Below are positions 52,968-61,508 of a stretch of 64,000 nt of DNA, piece after piece. The first letter of the stretch is position 1. Each line of letters begins with the position of its first letter. The DNA comes from Pseudoalteromonas luteoviolacea. GTDB taxonomy: Bacteria; Pseudomonadota; Gammaproteobacteria; Enterobacterales; Alteromonadaceae. Location of the stretch: contig NZ_JWIC01000004.1 of NCBI RefSeq assembly GCF_000814765.1, forward strand, positions 620,001 to 684,000. Reading direction: 5' to 3'. Under the pieces are notes generated by a model. The model made no database searches, had not been told where the DNA came from, and saw only the letters and a list, made by a program, of their open reading frames with translations. Made by a program: the position numbers and the translations under genes.

Positions 52968-53798
52968 ATGTTAGCAAATCAACAGCAGTCTGAACTGGCT
53001 GTGTCTGACATGCAGCATCGCTTTGCCAAATTAATTTCAATCGGGACGGTTGAAGAAGTTGACTATGATTTGGCGAGGGTCAAAGTGCGTATCGGTGAGT
53101 GGTTGACCGCAAAATTACCCTGGTTGACCAATCAAGCTGCTCAAGACATGACATGGCAAGCTCCAGAAGTGGGTGAGCAAGTGTTAGTGCTTGCTCCTTG
53201 CGGAGATATGGCACAAGGCATTGTACTGGGTAGTTTGTATGCCAATGGTCATGAGCAACCGCATTTTAAAATGAACCATGTGGTGGATGCGACCAGTGCG
53301 ACAGGTGATGAGTTAGTACAAAGCCTAAGTGCTGTACCAACGGAGTCTCGTGAGCATGTCCAGCGCACACACTACCAAGATGGTGCAATCGTTCAATATG
53401 ACCGAGAAAAACATGCCTATGATATTTTTGTGCCAGAATCACAAGGTGATAACCCAGCCCAAATCAATATCTTTTCCGGTGGCGAAGTGAATATCGAATG
53501 TAAGCAAAATGCCAATGTACTGGTGCATGGTGAAACCGATATTAATGGTAAGAAAAACATCTCAATTACCGCAACAGAAGCGCTAAATTTGACAGGGAAA
53601 TCCGTCAATATCACGTCTAAAGAGGAAGGAACCAATGTGATTGCAGAGCAAGGCGATATGTCTATACAGACTATGCAAGGCGCAATGACTTTAGACTCAA
53701 AAGCTGACACCACTATTAAAACGGCTGCGGCCATGACAGTCAAAGCAGGTGCAGTGATGAAGCTAGACGGTTCAGCAATCAAAGCACAGGAGGGGTAG
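52968..53798 (+). CDS. V: Baseplate spike protein V
   Basis: A 276-residue protein with the OB-fold of gpV/gp5 (IGTVEEVDYDLARVKVRIGE, GEQVLVLAPCGDMAQGIVLG). A C-terminal beta-helix follows with repeated short strands (INIFSGGEVNIEC, ISITATEALNLTGKSVNITS). It is longer than P2 V (211 residues). It should form the central puncturing spike under the tube. Confidence 0.9.
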   Translation: MLANQQQSELAVSDMQHRFAKLISIGTVEEVDYDLARVKVRIGEWLTAKLPWLTNQAAQDMTWQAPEVGEQVLVLAPCGDMAQGIVLGSLYANGHEQPHFKMNHVVDATSATGDELVQSLSAVPTESREHVQRTHYQDGAIVQYDREKHAYDIFVPESQGDNPAQINIFSGGEVNIECKQNANVLVHGETDINGKKNISITATEALNLTGKSVNITSKEEGTNVIAEQGDMSIQTMQGAMTLDSKADTTIKTAAAMTVKAGAVMKLDGSAIKAQEG

Positions 53799-53801
53799 TG
53801 T

Positions 53802-54104
53802 ATGCCAGCAGTTTCTGTCGATGGTGCTATCACAGATGTTCACGGAGGGTTTGCCCCTGGCGTTATTTCAGCATCAGGTCCCAAATTTACAGTGGGAGGG
53901 ATTGATGTGCTACGAGAAGGAGACAGTGTGAGTGAGCATGTTTACATGCCGGACCCAAAAGTTAAACACTCGGGAAAGGTTGTTCAAGCTGGCGCGCCCA
54001 ATTTTACGATAGGTGGCAAAGCGATTGCGAGGTTGGGGGATCCCACTGATTGCGGCGGTAAAATAGCCGTTGGTGTGGGCAGCTTCACGGTAGGAGATAA
54101 ATGA
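53802..54104 (+). CDS. PAAR-motif spike tip protein
   Basis: A 100-residue protein with three related repeats: PKFTVGGIDVLREGD, PNFTIGGKAIARLGDPTDCGG, GSFTVGDK. PAAR proteins sharpen the V/VgrG spike tip and bind a metal. P2 has the tip inside gpV, whereas here it is separate. It overlaps the next gene by 4 bp. Confidence 0.88.
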   Translation: MPAVSVDGAITDVHGGFAPGVISASGPKFTVGGIDVLREGDSVSEHVYMPDPKVKHSGKVVQAGAPNFTIGGKAIARLGDPTDCGGKIAVGVGSFTVGDK

Positions 54105-54439
54105 TGATTGGAATGAACGCTCAAACGGGTAAGCCGTTAGGTGGCGTTGAGCATTTAAAGCAAAGTATTCGCGACATTGTAACAACGCCGCTCGGTAGTC
54201 GAGTGATGCGTCGTGATTATGGCTGTGGGTTATTTGAACTCGTCGATAGACCGTTTTCTCACAACCTAGTTGGTGATATCACCATGTCGATTGCCAATGC
54301 GCTAGATAGATGGGAGCCGCGCTTTCGTTTAGAAGGTGTATCTGTGCATCCAGCCGGTGAGGGAAAAGTCGATATCACCATCGAAGGGCTTTATCTGATT
54401 AACAATGAGCCGGTGACAATAGAAGGGATCCTGCTTTAA
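54101..54439 (+). CDS. W: Baseplate wedge protein W (gp25-like)
   Basis: A 112-residue protein with HLKQSIRDIVTTPLGSRVMR and RDYGCGLFELVD, the gp25/W signature. It is a universal component of contractile tail wedges. The cassettes of J and I lie upstream of V-PAAR-W rather than downstream as in P2. Confidence 0.92.
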   Translation: MMIGMNAQTGKPLGGVEHLKQSIRDIVTTPLGSRVMRRDYGCGLFELVDRPFSHNLVGDITMSIANALDRWEPRFRLEGVSVHPAGEGKVDITIEGLYLINNEPVTIEGILL

Positions 54440-54487
54440 TTCAAAATAGGTTGGCATATCAGTCAACTTTTCACACTTAACTTCATT

Positions 54488-54580
54488 CTGTACTGATTGG
54501 TACAGATAAAAAATTAATCAACTTAAGCCATGCGACTGACTTGAATTTTCAAGCTCGGTCACATGGCTTTTTTATTAGCT
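54488..54580 (+). terminator. Terminator between W and the sheath gene
   Basis: Stem AAGCCATG / CATGGCTT (54525-54532 with 54562-54569) with inner CTTGAA/TTCAAG and six T. A second hairpin CTGTAC/GTACAG (54488-54505) precedes it. The sheath gene starts 29 bp after the tail. Confidence 0.82.
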
Positions 54581-54608
54581 AATTGACATACCTTTAAAGG
54601 AGATATCT

Positions 54609-55997
54609 ATGTCGGGATTTCTACACGGTGTAGAAGTAATTGAAGCGCAAACTGGCACGCGCCCAATTAAAACAGTAAAAAGTTCAGTAATTGGTCTGAT
54701 TGGTACAGCCCCATTTGCTGACAAAGATGCATTTCCACTAAATAAGCCTGTTCTTGTTGCTGGTAAACGCGCTGATGCTGCTGGTCTAATTGACCCTAAT
54801 TTAGCAGCGTTTCAACAGAAACTAACTGAGCGTAAAGATGCTGCGGCGGCGGCTGTTGCGGGCAGTGAAGCATTACAACTGGCTGAAGGCAAAGCTGCGG
54901 CTGCGAAAGGTTCAGACTTGACTGCACAAGAAAAGGCGGAAATCTTAGCTAAGCTTGAGCAAGACGCAAAAGACTCAATCAAAGATATTTTAGATAAAGA
55001 TAAAGGCTCTTTATTTGCTGCGATTGACGGTATTTTTGACCAAGCAGGTGCTGCCATTGTGGTGGTGCGTGTAGCAGATGATGCTAATGACGCGACTGTG
55101 ATGTCTAACATGGTTGGTGGTGTTAATGCTCAAGGCGAATTTGAAGGCGTTCACGCTTTCCTAGGTGCAGAATCAGAACTAGGTTTCTCTCCTCGTATAC
55201 TCGTTGCGACTGGTTACACTCATCAACGCCCATTAGATAGCGACGACAACCCATTGAAAAACCCAGTTGTTGCAGAAATGCAAGGTATTGCTGAGCGTCT
55301 TCGCGCTGTGATCATTGCGGATGGCCCAAGCGGTACAAACTCCGAAGCCATTGCTTATCGTAGTGATTTTGGCTCACGTCGTGTTTTTGTTGTTGACCCG
55401 CATGTCAAAGTGTTCAAAAACGGCCAACCAGAAGAAGAGCCAGCAAGTGCACGCGTTGCGGGTATGATTGCAAAGTCTGATAACGACCGCGGTTTCTGGT
55501 GGAGCCCAAGTAACACGGCTATGAATGGCATTGTTGGTACACAGCAAGCAATCGATTTCCAACTTGGCGATAGAAATGCGCGTGCAAACCTGTTAAATGA
55601 AAATGAAGTAGCAACAATCATCCGTCAAAATGGCTTCAAGCTTTGGGGTAACCGCACTTGCGCGACAGACCCTAAGTGGGCTTTCCTATCAGTTGTTCGT
55701 ACAGCGGATATGATCAACGACTCGCTACTTCGTGCACATATGTGGGCTGTTGACCGTAACATCACGTCAACTTACATCAAAGATGTGACAGAAAGCGTTC
55801 AAGCTTACCTTGATAGCTTAAAAGCGCAAGGCGCTATCCTTGGTGGCCAAATCTGGGCTGATGAAGACCTTAACACGCCTGAAAATATCCAAGCGGGTAA
55901 AGTGTACTTTAGCTTTGATTTCACTCCGCCAACACCTGCTGAGCACATCACGTTCAAGAGCATCTTAACTAACAACTACCTAGAGGAAATCGTATAA
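54609..55997 (+). CDS. FI: Contractile tail sheath protein
   Basis: A 462-residue P2 FI homologue: MSGFLHGVEVIE, GTRPIKTVKSSVIGLIGTA, FPLNKPVLV, and the C-terminal GFKLWGNRTCATDPKWAFLS and VYFSFDFTPPTPAEHITF. Compared with P2 FI there is an extra Ala/Lys/Glu-rich helical stretch of about 70 residues (about 62-132) between PLNKPVL and VVVRVAD. It is strongly AAAGGAG-led and its codons look adapted for high expression. Confidence 0.95.
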   Translation: MSGFLHGVEVIEAQTGTRPIKTVKSSVIGLIGTAPFADKDAFPLNKPVLVAGKRADAAGLIDPNLAAFQQKLTERKDAAAAAVAGSEALQLAEGKAAAAKGSDLTAQEKAEILAKLEQDAKDSIKDILDKDKGSLFAAIDGIFDQAGAAIVVVRVADDANDATVMSNMVGGVNAQGEFEGVHAFLGAESELGFSPRILVATGYTHQRPLDSDDNPLKNPVVAEMQGIAERLRAVIIADGPSGTNSEAIAYRSDFGSRRVFVVDPHVKVFKNGQPEEEPASARVAGMIAKSDNDRGFWWSPSNTAMNGIVGTQQAIDFQLGDRNARANLLNENEVATIIRQNGFKLWGNRTCATDPKWAFLSVVRTADMINDSLLRAHMWAVDRNITSTYIKDVTESVQAYLDSLKAQGAILGGQIWADEDLNTPENIQAGKVYFSFDFTPPTPAEHITFKSILTNNYLEEIV

Positions 55998-56512
55998 TGG
56001 CAATGTCTCCTAAAATCCTAAAGAAATCAAAGCTGTTTGTAGATGGTAAGGGTTACCTTGGCATTGCAGACGAAATCTCGCTTCCTAAAGTCACAGTTAA
56101 AACACGTGAAGTGACTTCAGGTTTCCAAGCGCCAATCGAGCTAGATGTAGGTCAACTTGAAAAGCTTGAGGGTTCAATCACGTTACTAGAGTACAACGCA
56201 GATGTACTTAAGCTACTGGGTGATTGGGGCGGTACTGGCAGAACAATTAATCTGACTGCACGTGGTGCGATCCAAAAGCAAGGTGCTGCACCAGAGCCTG
56301 TCGTTGTCACACTACATGGCTTCTTCAAAGAAGTAGATATGGGCAGCTGGAAAGACGGCGAAGAAGCGAAAATGACGCTGCAATACGCTGTTCAAAAGTA
56401 CAAGTTAGAAGTGAACAACGAAGTTATCTACAACATTGACCTGTACAACGATATCCGCGAAATCGCGGGTGTTGATCACATGGCTAACCTACGCAAGACT
56501 ATCGGAGCTTAA
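55997..56512 (+). CDS. FII: Tail tube protein
   Basis: A 171-residue P2 FII homologue (P2: 172): ISLPKVTVKTREVTSGFQAP, LEGSITLLEYNADVLKLLGD, YKLEVNNEVIYNIDLYNDIR. It overlaps the sheath stop by one base (TAATG). It forms the inner tube. Confidence 0.95.
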   Translation: MAMSPKILKKSKLFVDGKGYLGIADEISLPKVTVKTREVTSGFQAPIELDVGQLEKLEGSITLLEYNADVLKLLGDWGGTGRTINLTARGAIQKQGAAPEPVVVTLHGFFKEVDMGSWKDGEEAKMTLQYAVQKYKLEVNNEVIYNIDLYNDIREIAGVDHMANLRKTIGA

Positions 56513-56515
56513 TCT

Positions 56516-56773
56516 ATGACTGAAATCATTAAACTGACTTTCCCTGTTACGGTCGATGGGCATGAGTATGCAGAACTAAAAATGAGACGACCTAAAGTGC
56601 GCGATCGGTTAATGGTTGATAAAGCGGATATTAGCGAATCTGAAAGTGAAATCCGTTACTTCTCACATTTGTGTGAAGTGTCTCCAGATATCATCGAAGA
56701 GCTAGATTGGAGCGACTTTGTTAAGTTACGCGAGGCGCTCCAGGCTTTTCTCGTATCCCGCCCAAGCGTCTAA
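56516..56773 (+). CDS. E: Tail assembly chaperone E
   Basis: An 85-residue protein, P2 gpE-like: MTEIIKLTFPVTVDGHEYAE, LKMRRPKVRDRLMVDKA. It binds the tape measure during tail assembly. A -1 reading frame opens at 56725 and continues into E' (to 56904), as in P2. CTTTTC at 56745-56750 lets a tRNA on TTT slip back onto TTT. Confidence 0.88.
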   Translation: MTEIIKLTFPVTVDGHEYAELKMRRPKVRDRLMVDKADISESESEIRYFSHLCEVSPDIIEELDWSDFVKLREALQAFLVSRPSV

Positions 56774-56904
56774 AAGCAATGGTGATTGCCCTGGCTAAGT
56801 ACACAGGGTGGGGCTTGCAAGAACTCAACGGGCTGACTGAAGACGAACTCATCGAGTGGTTTGAAGCAGCGGTTGATTATAAAGAAGCAACAGAGGCGGG
56901 GTAA
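56725..56904 (+). CDS. E': E' extension read in the -1 frame of E
   Basis: The -1 frame is open from 56725 to TAA 56902. It encodes RIPPKRLKAMVIALAKYTGW, then GLQELNGLTEDELIEWFEAA, the typical E' part of the P2 E+E' fusion. A hairpin (GCAAT-GGTG-ATTGC, 56776-56789) lies about 26 nt after the CTTTTC slip site. An internal ATG at 56779 could give a free E' piece, but the frameshift fusion is the known arrangement. Confidence 0.8.
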   Translation, partial: VTRGAPGFSRIPPKRLKAMVIALAKYTGWGLQELNGLTEDELIEWFEAAVDYKEATEAG

Positions 56905-56918
56905 CCCGCCTTTTTTTC
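56894..56918 (+). terminator. Terminator after E', ahead of the tape measure
   Basis: Stem GGCGGG-GTAA-CCCGCC followed by seven T, overlapping the E' stop codon. It should reduce tape-measure expression relative to sheath and tube unless it is read through. Confidence 0.82.
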
Positions 56919-57050
56919 ACCAGCGCAAGTTTGATAGCTCAAGGACTTAAGCGCAGTTTTAGGGTCTTGAGCTATCAACCTTGGCACAGTGCCGTTCGTT
57001 GCGCTGTGCAATCCACACATTCCCGCTTATTTCTCTTCCTAGGTATGATT

Positions 57051-60000
57051 ATGAAACATCAAGGATTGTCTGCAAAAGACCGTTCAAAGAACAAAGTAAA
57101 GTACCGCCTACCTAAGCAGGATCAGGTTGATCCAAATGTTCAATTAGGCAGTTTGCTTGCTAATTTGGTTAAAGCTAAAAAGCCATTAGATACCAGCGCA
57201 TTAGAGGCTGTGATAGGGCAATTAGCCAATGTTAATGTCAATGAATTACTGGGCAATACCAGTCAGGTAATCTCAACCCATTTGACGCAATTTTCCAGTG
57301 CACAAGCAAAGTCAAATAATGCGGTTACGCACAGTGCACAGATGCTGCAAGGGGCTCAAGATGAGCAACAAGCCGAGACACTGAAAGCGCAAGTGGATGC
57401 CAAAATTGGTGATGGCACAGGGTTAAGCGGTGCCATTAAATCACTGGCAGAGCAAGTGTCGGCGTTAGATTTTCAGCAATTGCAAACAGCAGCTAGCAAT
57501 GAGCTTTCACAGCTACAGGCTGCACTGCCACAGCTTTATGATGGCTTACCTATTAACGCATTGAGTGAGTCTTTAGCCACTGCAACCGCGCAAGTACAAA
57601 ATGCGGATGTGCAAAATACCTTAGATTTGCAACTTGATGCATTGCGCCAAGCTGCACCCGTTATGGTTGATGCACTGGGTATTGCGCAAATGGGTAGCGA
57701 TATCATCAGTGCCACGCAGGGCATAGCGCAAGGCACCAGCAGTGCGACCTTCAATGAAGATTTAAATACGCTGATCCAAAGCGCCCCGCAGGTACTGGAA
57801 ACGTTTGGTTTTGATAAAGCCAGTGATGTGGTTAAGCAAACGTTGCCTGCTATTTCCTCGGTGAATTTCAAAGAGGTTTTTGAGGGCGATATAACAAGCT
57901 TAGCAAGTGCAGCGCCAGAGCTGTTGAATGCGTTTGATTTATCAGAAGCAGCTAAAACACTCGAAGGTGCATTGCCTGTCGTTGAAGCGCTTAATGTTAA
58001 AGAGCTACTCAATGGTGACTTATCTAGCTTAGTTGATGCGGCACCTGAAGTACTCAATGCACTAGATATGTCCAGTGCTGCGCAAACTTTAGAGCAGGCA
58101 TTGCCAGCGCTTGAACAAGTTGATATTGCGGCGGTGATGCAGGGTGATTTAAGTACATTACAAAGTGCAGCACCTGAGTTACTTAAAGCGGTTGATTTAT
58201 CATCGGTTCAGCAATCTTTAGCACAACATATCCCTGCTTTGTCTCAACTTGACTTGGCAGGCGTCATCGATGGCGACTTAAGTCAAGTGGTGAGTATCGC
58301 GCCTGAGCTACTAAAATCAGCTGGCTTTGAGCAGGTGTCAAATACGCTCAGCGCAGCCATGCCAGCATTACAGCAGCTTGATTTAAAAGGCATCGCCAGT
58401 GGTGATGTCTCAAGCTTAATGAATGCTGCGCCCGATTTATTGGCTTCGGTAGGCTTAAATGAGGCATCTGAAACACTCGGTGCAGCACTGCCAGCGTTAC
58501 AGCAGCTTGATTTAAAAGGCATCGCCAGTGGTGATGTCTCAAGTTTAATGAATGCTGCGCCCGATTTATTGGCTTCGGTAGGCTTAAATGAGGCATCTGA
58601 AACACTCGGTGCAGCACTGCCAGCGTTACAGCAGCTTGATTTAAAAGGCATCGCCAGTGGTGATGTCTCAAGTTTAATGAATGCTGCGCCCGATTTACTG
58701 GCGTCAGTTGGGTTGAATGAGGCATCTGAAACATTCGGTGCAGCACTGCCAGCGCTACAGCAGCTTGACTTAAAAGGTATTGCCAGCGGTGATGTCTCAA
58801 GCTTAATGTCGGCAGCACCGGGTTTGTTAAAAGCGGCTGGGCTAGATGAAGCATCAGAGACCTTAGGTGCGGCATTACCAGCATTGCAGCAGCTTGATTT
58901 AAAAGGCATTGCCGATGGTGATGTTTCAAGTTTGATGTCAGCAGCGCCTGGTTTATTAAAGGCGGCAGGTTTAGATGAGATCGGCGCAACGTTAGATGCG
59001 GCTCTGCCAGCTTTACAAAAGCTAGACACTAAGGCGATTTTAGAGGGTGATTTAAGCTCATTGATGCAGCAAGCACCGCAACTGCTTAATGCATTTGGGC
59101 TGCAAGATGCAGCAAGTTTATTCACAAAGCACTCTGCGCTGATTGAGAAGCTCGATTTCAAAGGTATTTTAAATGGCGACCTATCTTCATTGACTGGCGC
59201 TGTTCCCGACTTATTAGCTGAGTTTGGACTCGGCGAGCTAGGTCTTGAGTCACTATTTGAAGGTGATGGAGAGGAAGAGGAGCAGTCTAAAAAGTCGAAG
59301 AAGAAATCGAAGAAAAACGCCAAAAAACAGCGTAAAAAGAAATCCAAGCGAGATAAAAAGAGTAAGCAAAGTAAGACCCCGGACGTTGATAACGATGCTG
59401 CTGATAACCGTAAAGAAACTAAATTAAATCAGACGCCTGAGAAACAGCAGGATAAGCGTAAAAAGCGCTCCAAGCCTGTATTGAAAATTTTGGACGGTGG
59501 CAAAGCAAAACCAGCAGAGCAGCAACTCCAAGACAGTAAAACAGAGTCAGCTAATCAGCAAGACAAAGATAAGCAATCTAAACAGCAATCGACTAACCAG
59601 TCAAAACCTAGCAAGTCATCTAAAGCGCCCAAGGCTGCTAATGATGCAATTTTCTCGAAGTTGGGTAAGTTCTTCAGCCAAAAAGGCGGTGGCATAGCGA
59701 ACTTTGCGAAAAATAACTTAAAGGGTGTAGGTCGATTGAATGCGGCTGCAACAATTGCAATGAGTGGGTTGGATGCTTACTCCGCTTTGACTGATGACTC
59801 TTTAAGTAAACGTGAAAAAACCAGCGCTGTAGGTGGGGCTATTGGTTCTGCTGGCGGTGCTCTGGCTGGCGCTGCTGCGGGTGCTGCGATTGGATCCGTG
59901 GTACCTGTTGTTGGCACAGCTATTGGTGGTATTGTTGGCGGTGCTATCGGCGCATTTGGTGGCGAATCTATTGGCTCCTTCTTAGGTGATACATTGGGCG

Positions 60001-60806
60001 GTTGGTTCTTTGAGGATGAACCTAAAGAGGAAGCAGCTAAAGCAGATGAAGTTGTGTCAGTATCGAATACTTTGGCGAAAGACCAAGCAGACACCGAGTT
60101 TAGTGCGTCAACCCAGCAAGTGTCAGGCAATACGTCGCACACAGCAAACTCACCACTACAGTTTGTCAAAGACAATGTCATCAATGAAGCCAATATGTTT
60201 ACGGGCACGATGGCGGCGGTTGAGCAAGCTTCGGGTACGTCTAATGGAAAATGGAACAAAGCATCTCAGCGAGGGCAATTACTTGGTCATGCGTTAAATG
60301 GCCATACCATTTATCAGGCTGCGGCCAATGATGAGTTATCAGCAGAGGAAAAAGCACACACCATTGGTGGTACGGCGACTGGTGCGTTGAGCTCTGAGGT
60401 AGTCTCTAATCTAGTTGGAAAAATTCCCAAGTACGGCAAATTCCTAGCGCCAGTTGCTGGATATCTAACGAATGCTGTGATGTCTCAAGTCGGTGGTGAC
60501 TTCTTCGCTAGTTTATTTAGTGATGATAAGCCGCACAATGCGGATGCACCCAAGACCAAAACACCTTTATCAACGCCTACACCTCAGGCCCTTGCTGAGT
60601 CTAGTACATCGAACTCGCAAATCAGTAGCGATGTGCAAGCGCAGCAAGTCGCGGGCAACATCACAGTGAATGCAAACATCACGGTGAATGCACAGTCTGA
60701 ACAACAAGCTCATGAAATCGCACAACAAGTGAAGCAAGTGTTAGAGCAACAGCAGCAACAAGCGATGCGCGATTATCGTGCTCGATATTACAACGAGGTA
60801 GCTTAA
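57051..60806 (+). CDS. T: Tape measure protein with eleven 43-residue repeats
   Basis: 1251 residues from ATG 57051 (AGG at 57041; ATG 57045 and an upstream TTG 56931 are alternatives). Residues about 265-737 are eleven repeats of 43 residues (consensus LPALQQLDLKGIASGDVSSL, then M-AAP-LL---GL-EASETLGAA). Repeats 5-7 are nearly identical in DNA. A Lys/Asp-rich segment follows (about 745-880), then glycine-zipper membrane helices (about 960-1030) typical of tape measures. The C-terminus has a Gln-rich coil. P2 T is 815 residues. Confidence 0.88.
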   Translation: MKHQGLSAKDRSKNKVKYRLPKQDQVDPNVQLGSLLANLVKAKKPLDTSALEAVIGQLANVNVNELLGNTSQVISTHLTQFSSAQAKSNNAVTHSAQMLQGAQDEQQAETLKAQVDAKIGDGTGLSGAIKSLAEQVSALDFQQLQTAASNELSQLQAALPQLYDGLPINALSESLATATAQVQNADVQNTLDLQLDALRQAAPVMVDALGIAQMGSDIISATQGIAQGTSSATFNEDLNTLIQSAPQVLETFGFDKASDVVKQTLPAISSVNFKEVFEGDITSLASAAPELLNAFDLSEAAKTLEGALPVVEALNVKELLNGDLSSLVDAAPEVLNALDMSSAAQTLEQALPALEQVDIAAVMQGDLSTLQSAAPELLKAVDLSSVQQSLAQHIPALSQLDLAGVIDGDLSQVVSIAPELLKSAGFEQVSNTLSAAMPALQQLDLKGIASGDVSSLMNAAPDLLASVGLNEASETLGAALPALQQLDLKGIASGDVSSLMNAAPDLLASVGLNEASETLGAALPALQQLDLKGIASGDVSSLMNAAPDLLASVGLNEASETFGAALPALQQLDLKGIASGDVSSLMSAAPGLLKAAGLDEASETLGAALPALQQLDLKGIADGDVSSLMSAAPGLLKAAGLDEIGATLDAALPALQKLDTKAILEGDLSSLMQQAPQLLNAFGLQDAASLFTKHSALIEKLDFKGILNGDLSSLTGAVPDLLAEFGLGELGLESLFEGDGEEEEQSKKSKKKSKKNAKKQRKKKSKRDKKSKQSKTPDVDNDAADNRKETKLNQTPEKQQDKRKKRSKPVLKILDGGKAKPAEQQLQDSKTESANQQDKDKQSKQQSTNQSKPSKSSKAPKAANDAIFSKLGKFFSQKGGGIANFAKNNLKGVGRLNAAATIAMSGLDAYSALTDDSLSKREKTSAVGGAIGSAGGALAGAAAGAAIGSVVPVVGTAIGGIVGGAIGAFGGESIGSFLGDTLGGWFFEDEPKEEAAKADEVVSVSNTLAKDQADTEFSASTQQVSGNTSHTANSPLQFVKDNVINEANMFTGTMAAVEQASGTSNGKWNKASQRGQLLGHALNGHTIYQAAANDELSAEEKAHTIGGTATGALSSEVVSNLVGKIPKYGKFLAPVAGYLTNAVMSQVGGDFFASLFSDDKPHNADAPKTKTPLSTPTPQALAESSTSNSQISSDVQAQQVAGNITVNANITVNAQSEQQAHEIAQQVKQVLEQQQQQAMRDYRARYYNEVA
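57843..59261 (+). repeat. 129-bp coding repeats inside the tape measure gene
   Basis: Eleven in-frame copies of 129 bp start at 57843. Copies 5, 6 and 7 (58359, 58488, 58617) differ at few positions and copies 8-9 (58746, 58875) resemble them. The outer copies are diverged. This is the pattern of recent tandem duplication. Confidence 0.88.
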
Positions 60807-60843
60807 GGGGGAGCCCCCTTAAGCTTTTATACGAGGACTTTCG

Positions 60844-61296
60844 ATGGCAAAGATCAATCATGCCAATTACATGATGCAACTGGGCGAATACAAGTTTTCT
60901 GTCAGTACAGCGGCGTTTCAAAAATTACAGTTTAATACCGAATATCGCTGGAAAGATCTTGAGTCACAAACCGATAAAAATAGCCCGATAAAGCAATTTA
61001 TTGGGGTCGGTGAGCAAACTTTAGAGCTTGAAGGGACTATCTTTCCACAGCTGGTTGAAAACGGTTTAAAGCAACTTGATTTTATGCGTGATGAGGCAAC
61101 CCTTGGTGTACCGCTGACACTGACTTATGTAGAAGAAAGTGGCAAGTCCAGCCCGAGTGTTGGTCGTGTACTTGGCAAGTGGGTGATTAAATCAATCAAT
61201 GAAACGCGCACGCTATTTCTGAACGATGGTATTCCAAGAGAGATTCAATTTAGCATGCGTCTGTCACGCTATGATGGCAATGAGGGAAATAAATAA
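60844..61296 (+). CDS. U: Tail protein U
   Basis: A 150-residue P2 gpU-like protein: MQLGEYKFSVSTAAFQKLQ, YRWKDLESQTDKN, GVGEQTLELEGTIFPQL, DGIPREIQFSMRLSRYD. It is required for tail completion in P2. It overlaps X by one base. Confidence 0.92.
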   Translation: MAKINHANYMMQLGEYKFSVSTAAFQKLQFNTEYRWKDLESQTDKNSPIKQFIGVGEQTLELEGTIFPQLVENGLKQLDFMRDEATLGVPLTLTYVEESGKSSPSVGRVLGKWVIKSINETRTLFLNDGIPREIQFSMRLSRYDGNEGNK

Positions 61297-61508
61297 TGAG
61301 TGCAGTAAGTTACATTACACGAGACGGAGACTGTCTCGATTTGATTTGCTTTCGTCATTATGGTCGCAGTTCAGGGATGGTAGAGCGGGTACTTGAAGCC
61401 AACTATGGTCTTGCCGACTTGGGACCCATATACCCTGAAAATATTAAAATTGTTCTACCGGATGTACCTAAACCAAAAGTACAACGCGAGATCAATATTT
61501 GGGAGTAA
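61296..61508 (+). CDS. X: Tail protein X (LysM-like)
   Basis: A 70-residue P2 gpX-like protein: YITRDGDCLDLICFRHYGRS, VLEANYGLADLGPIYPEN, I.LP. It has a LysM-type fold and contacts the baseplate hub. Confidence 0.92.
   Translation: MSAVSYITRDGDCLDLICFRHYGRSSGMVERVLEANYGLADLGPIYPENIKIVLPDVPKPKVQREINIWE

Noticed and set aside
56931..57050. N-terminal extension of the tape measure from TTG 56931
   Set aside because: It begins right after a terminator without an RBS, and the ATG at 57051 has an AGG at proper distance and a phage-like start.
58283..59347. Long minus-strand ORF opposite the tape measure repeats
   Set aside because: It is the mirror of the repetitive tape measure coding sequence, has no RBS, and its product is low-complexity Ser/Ala.
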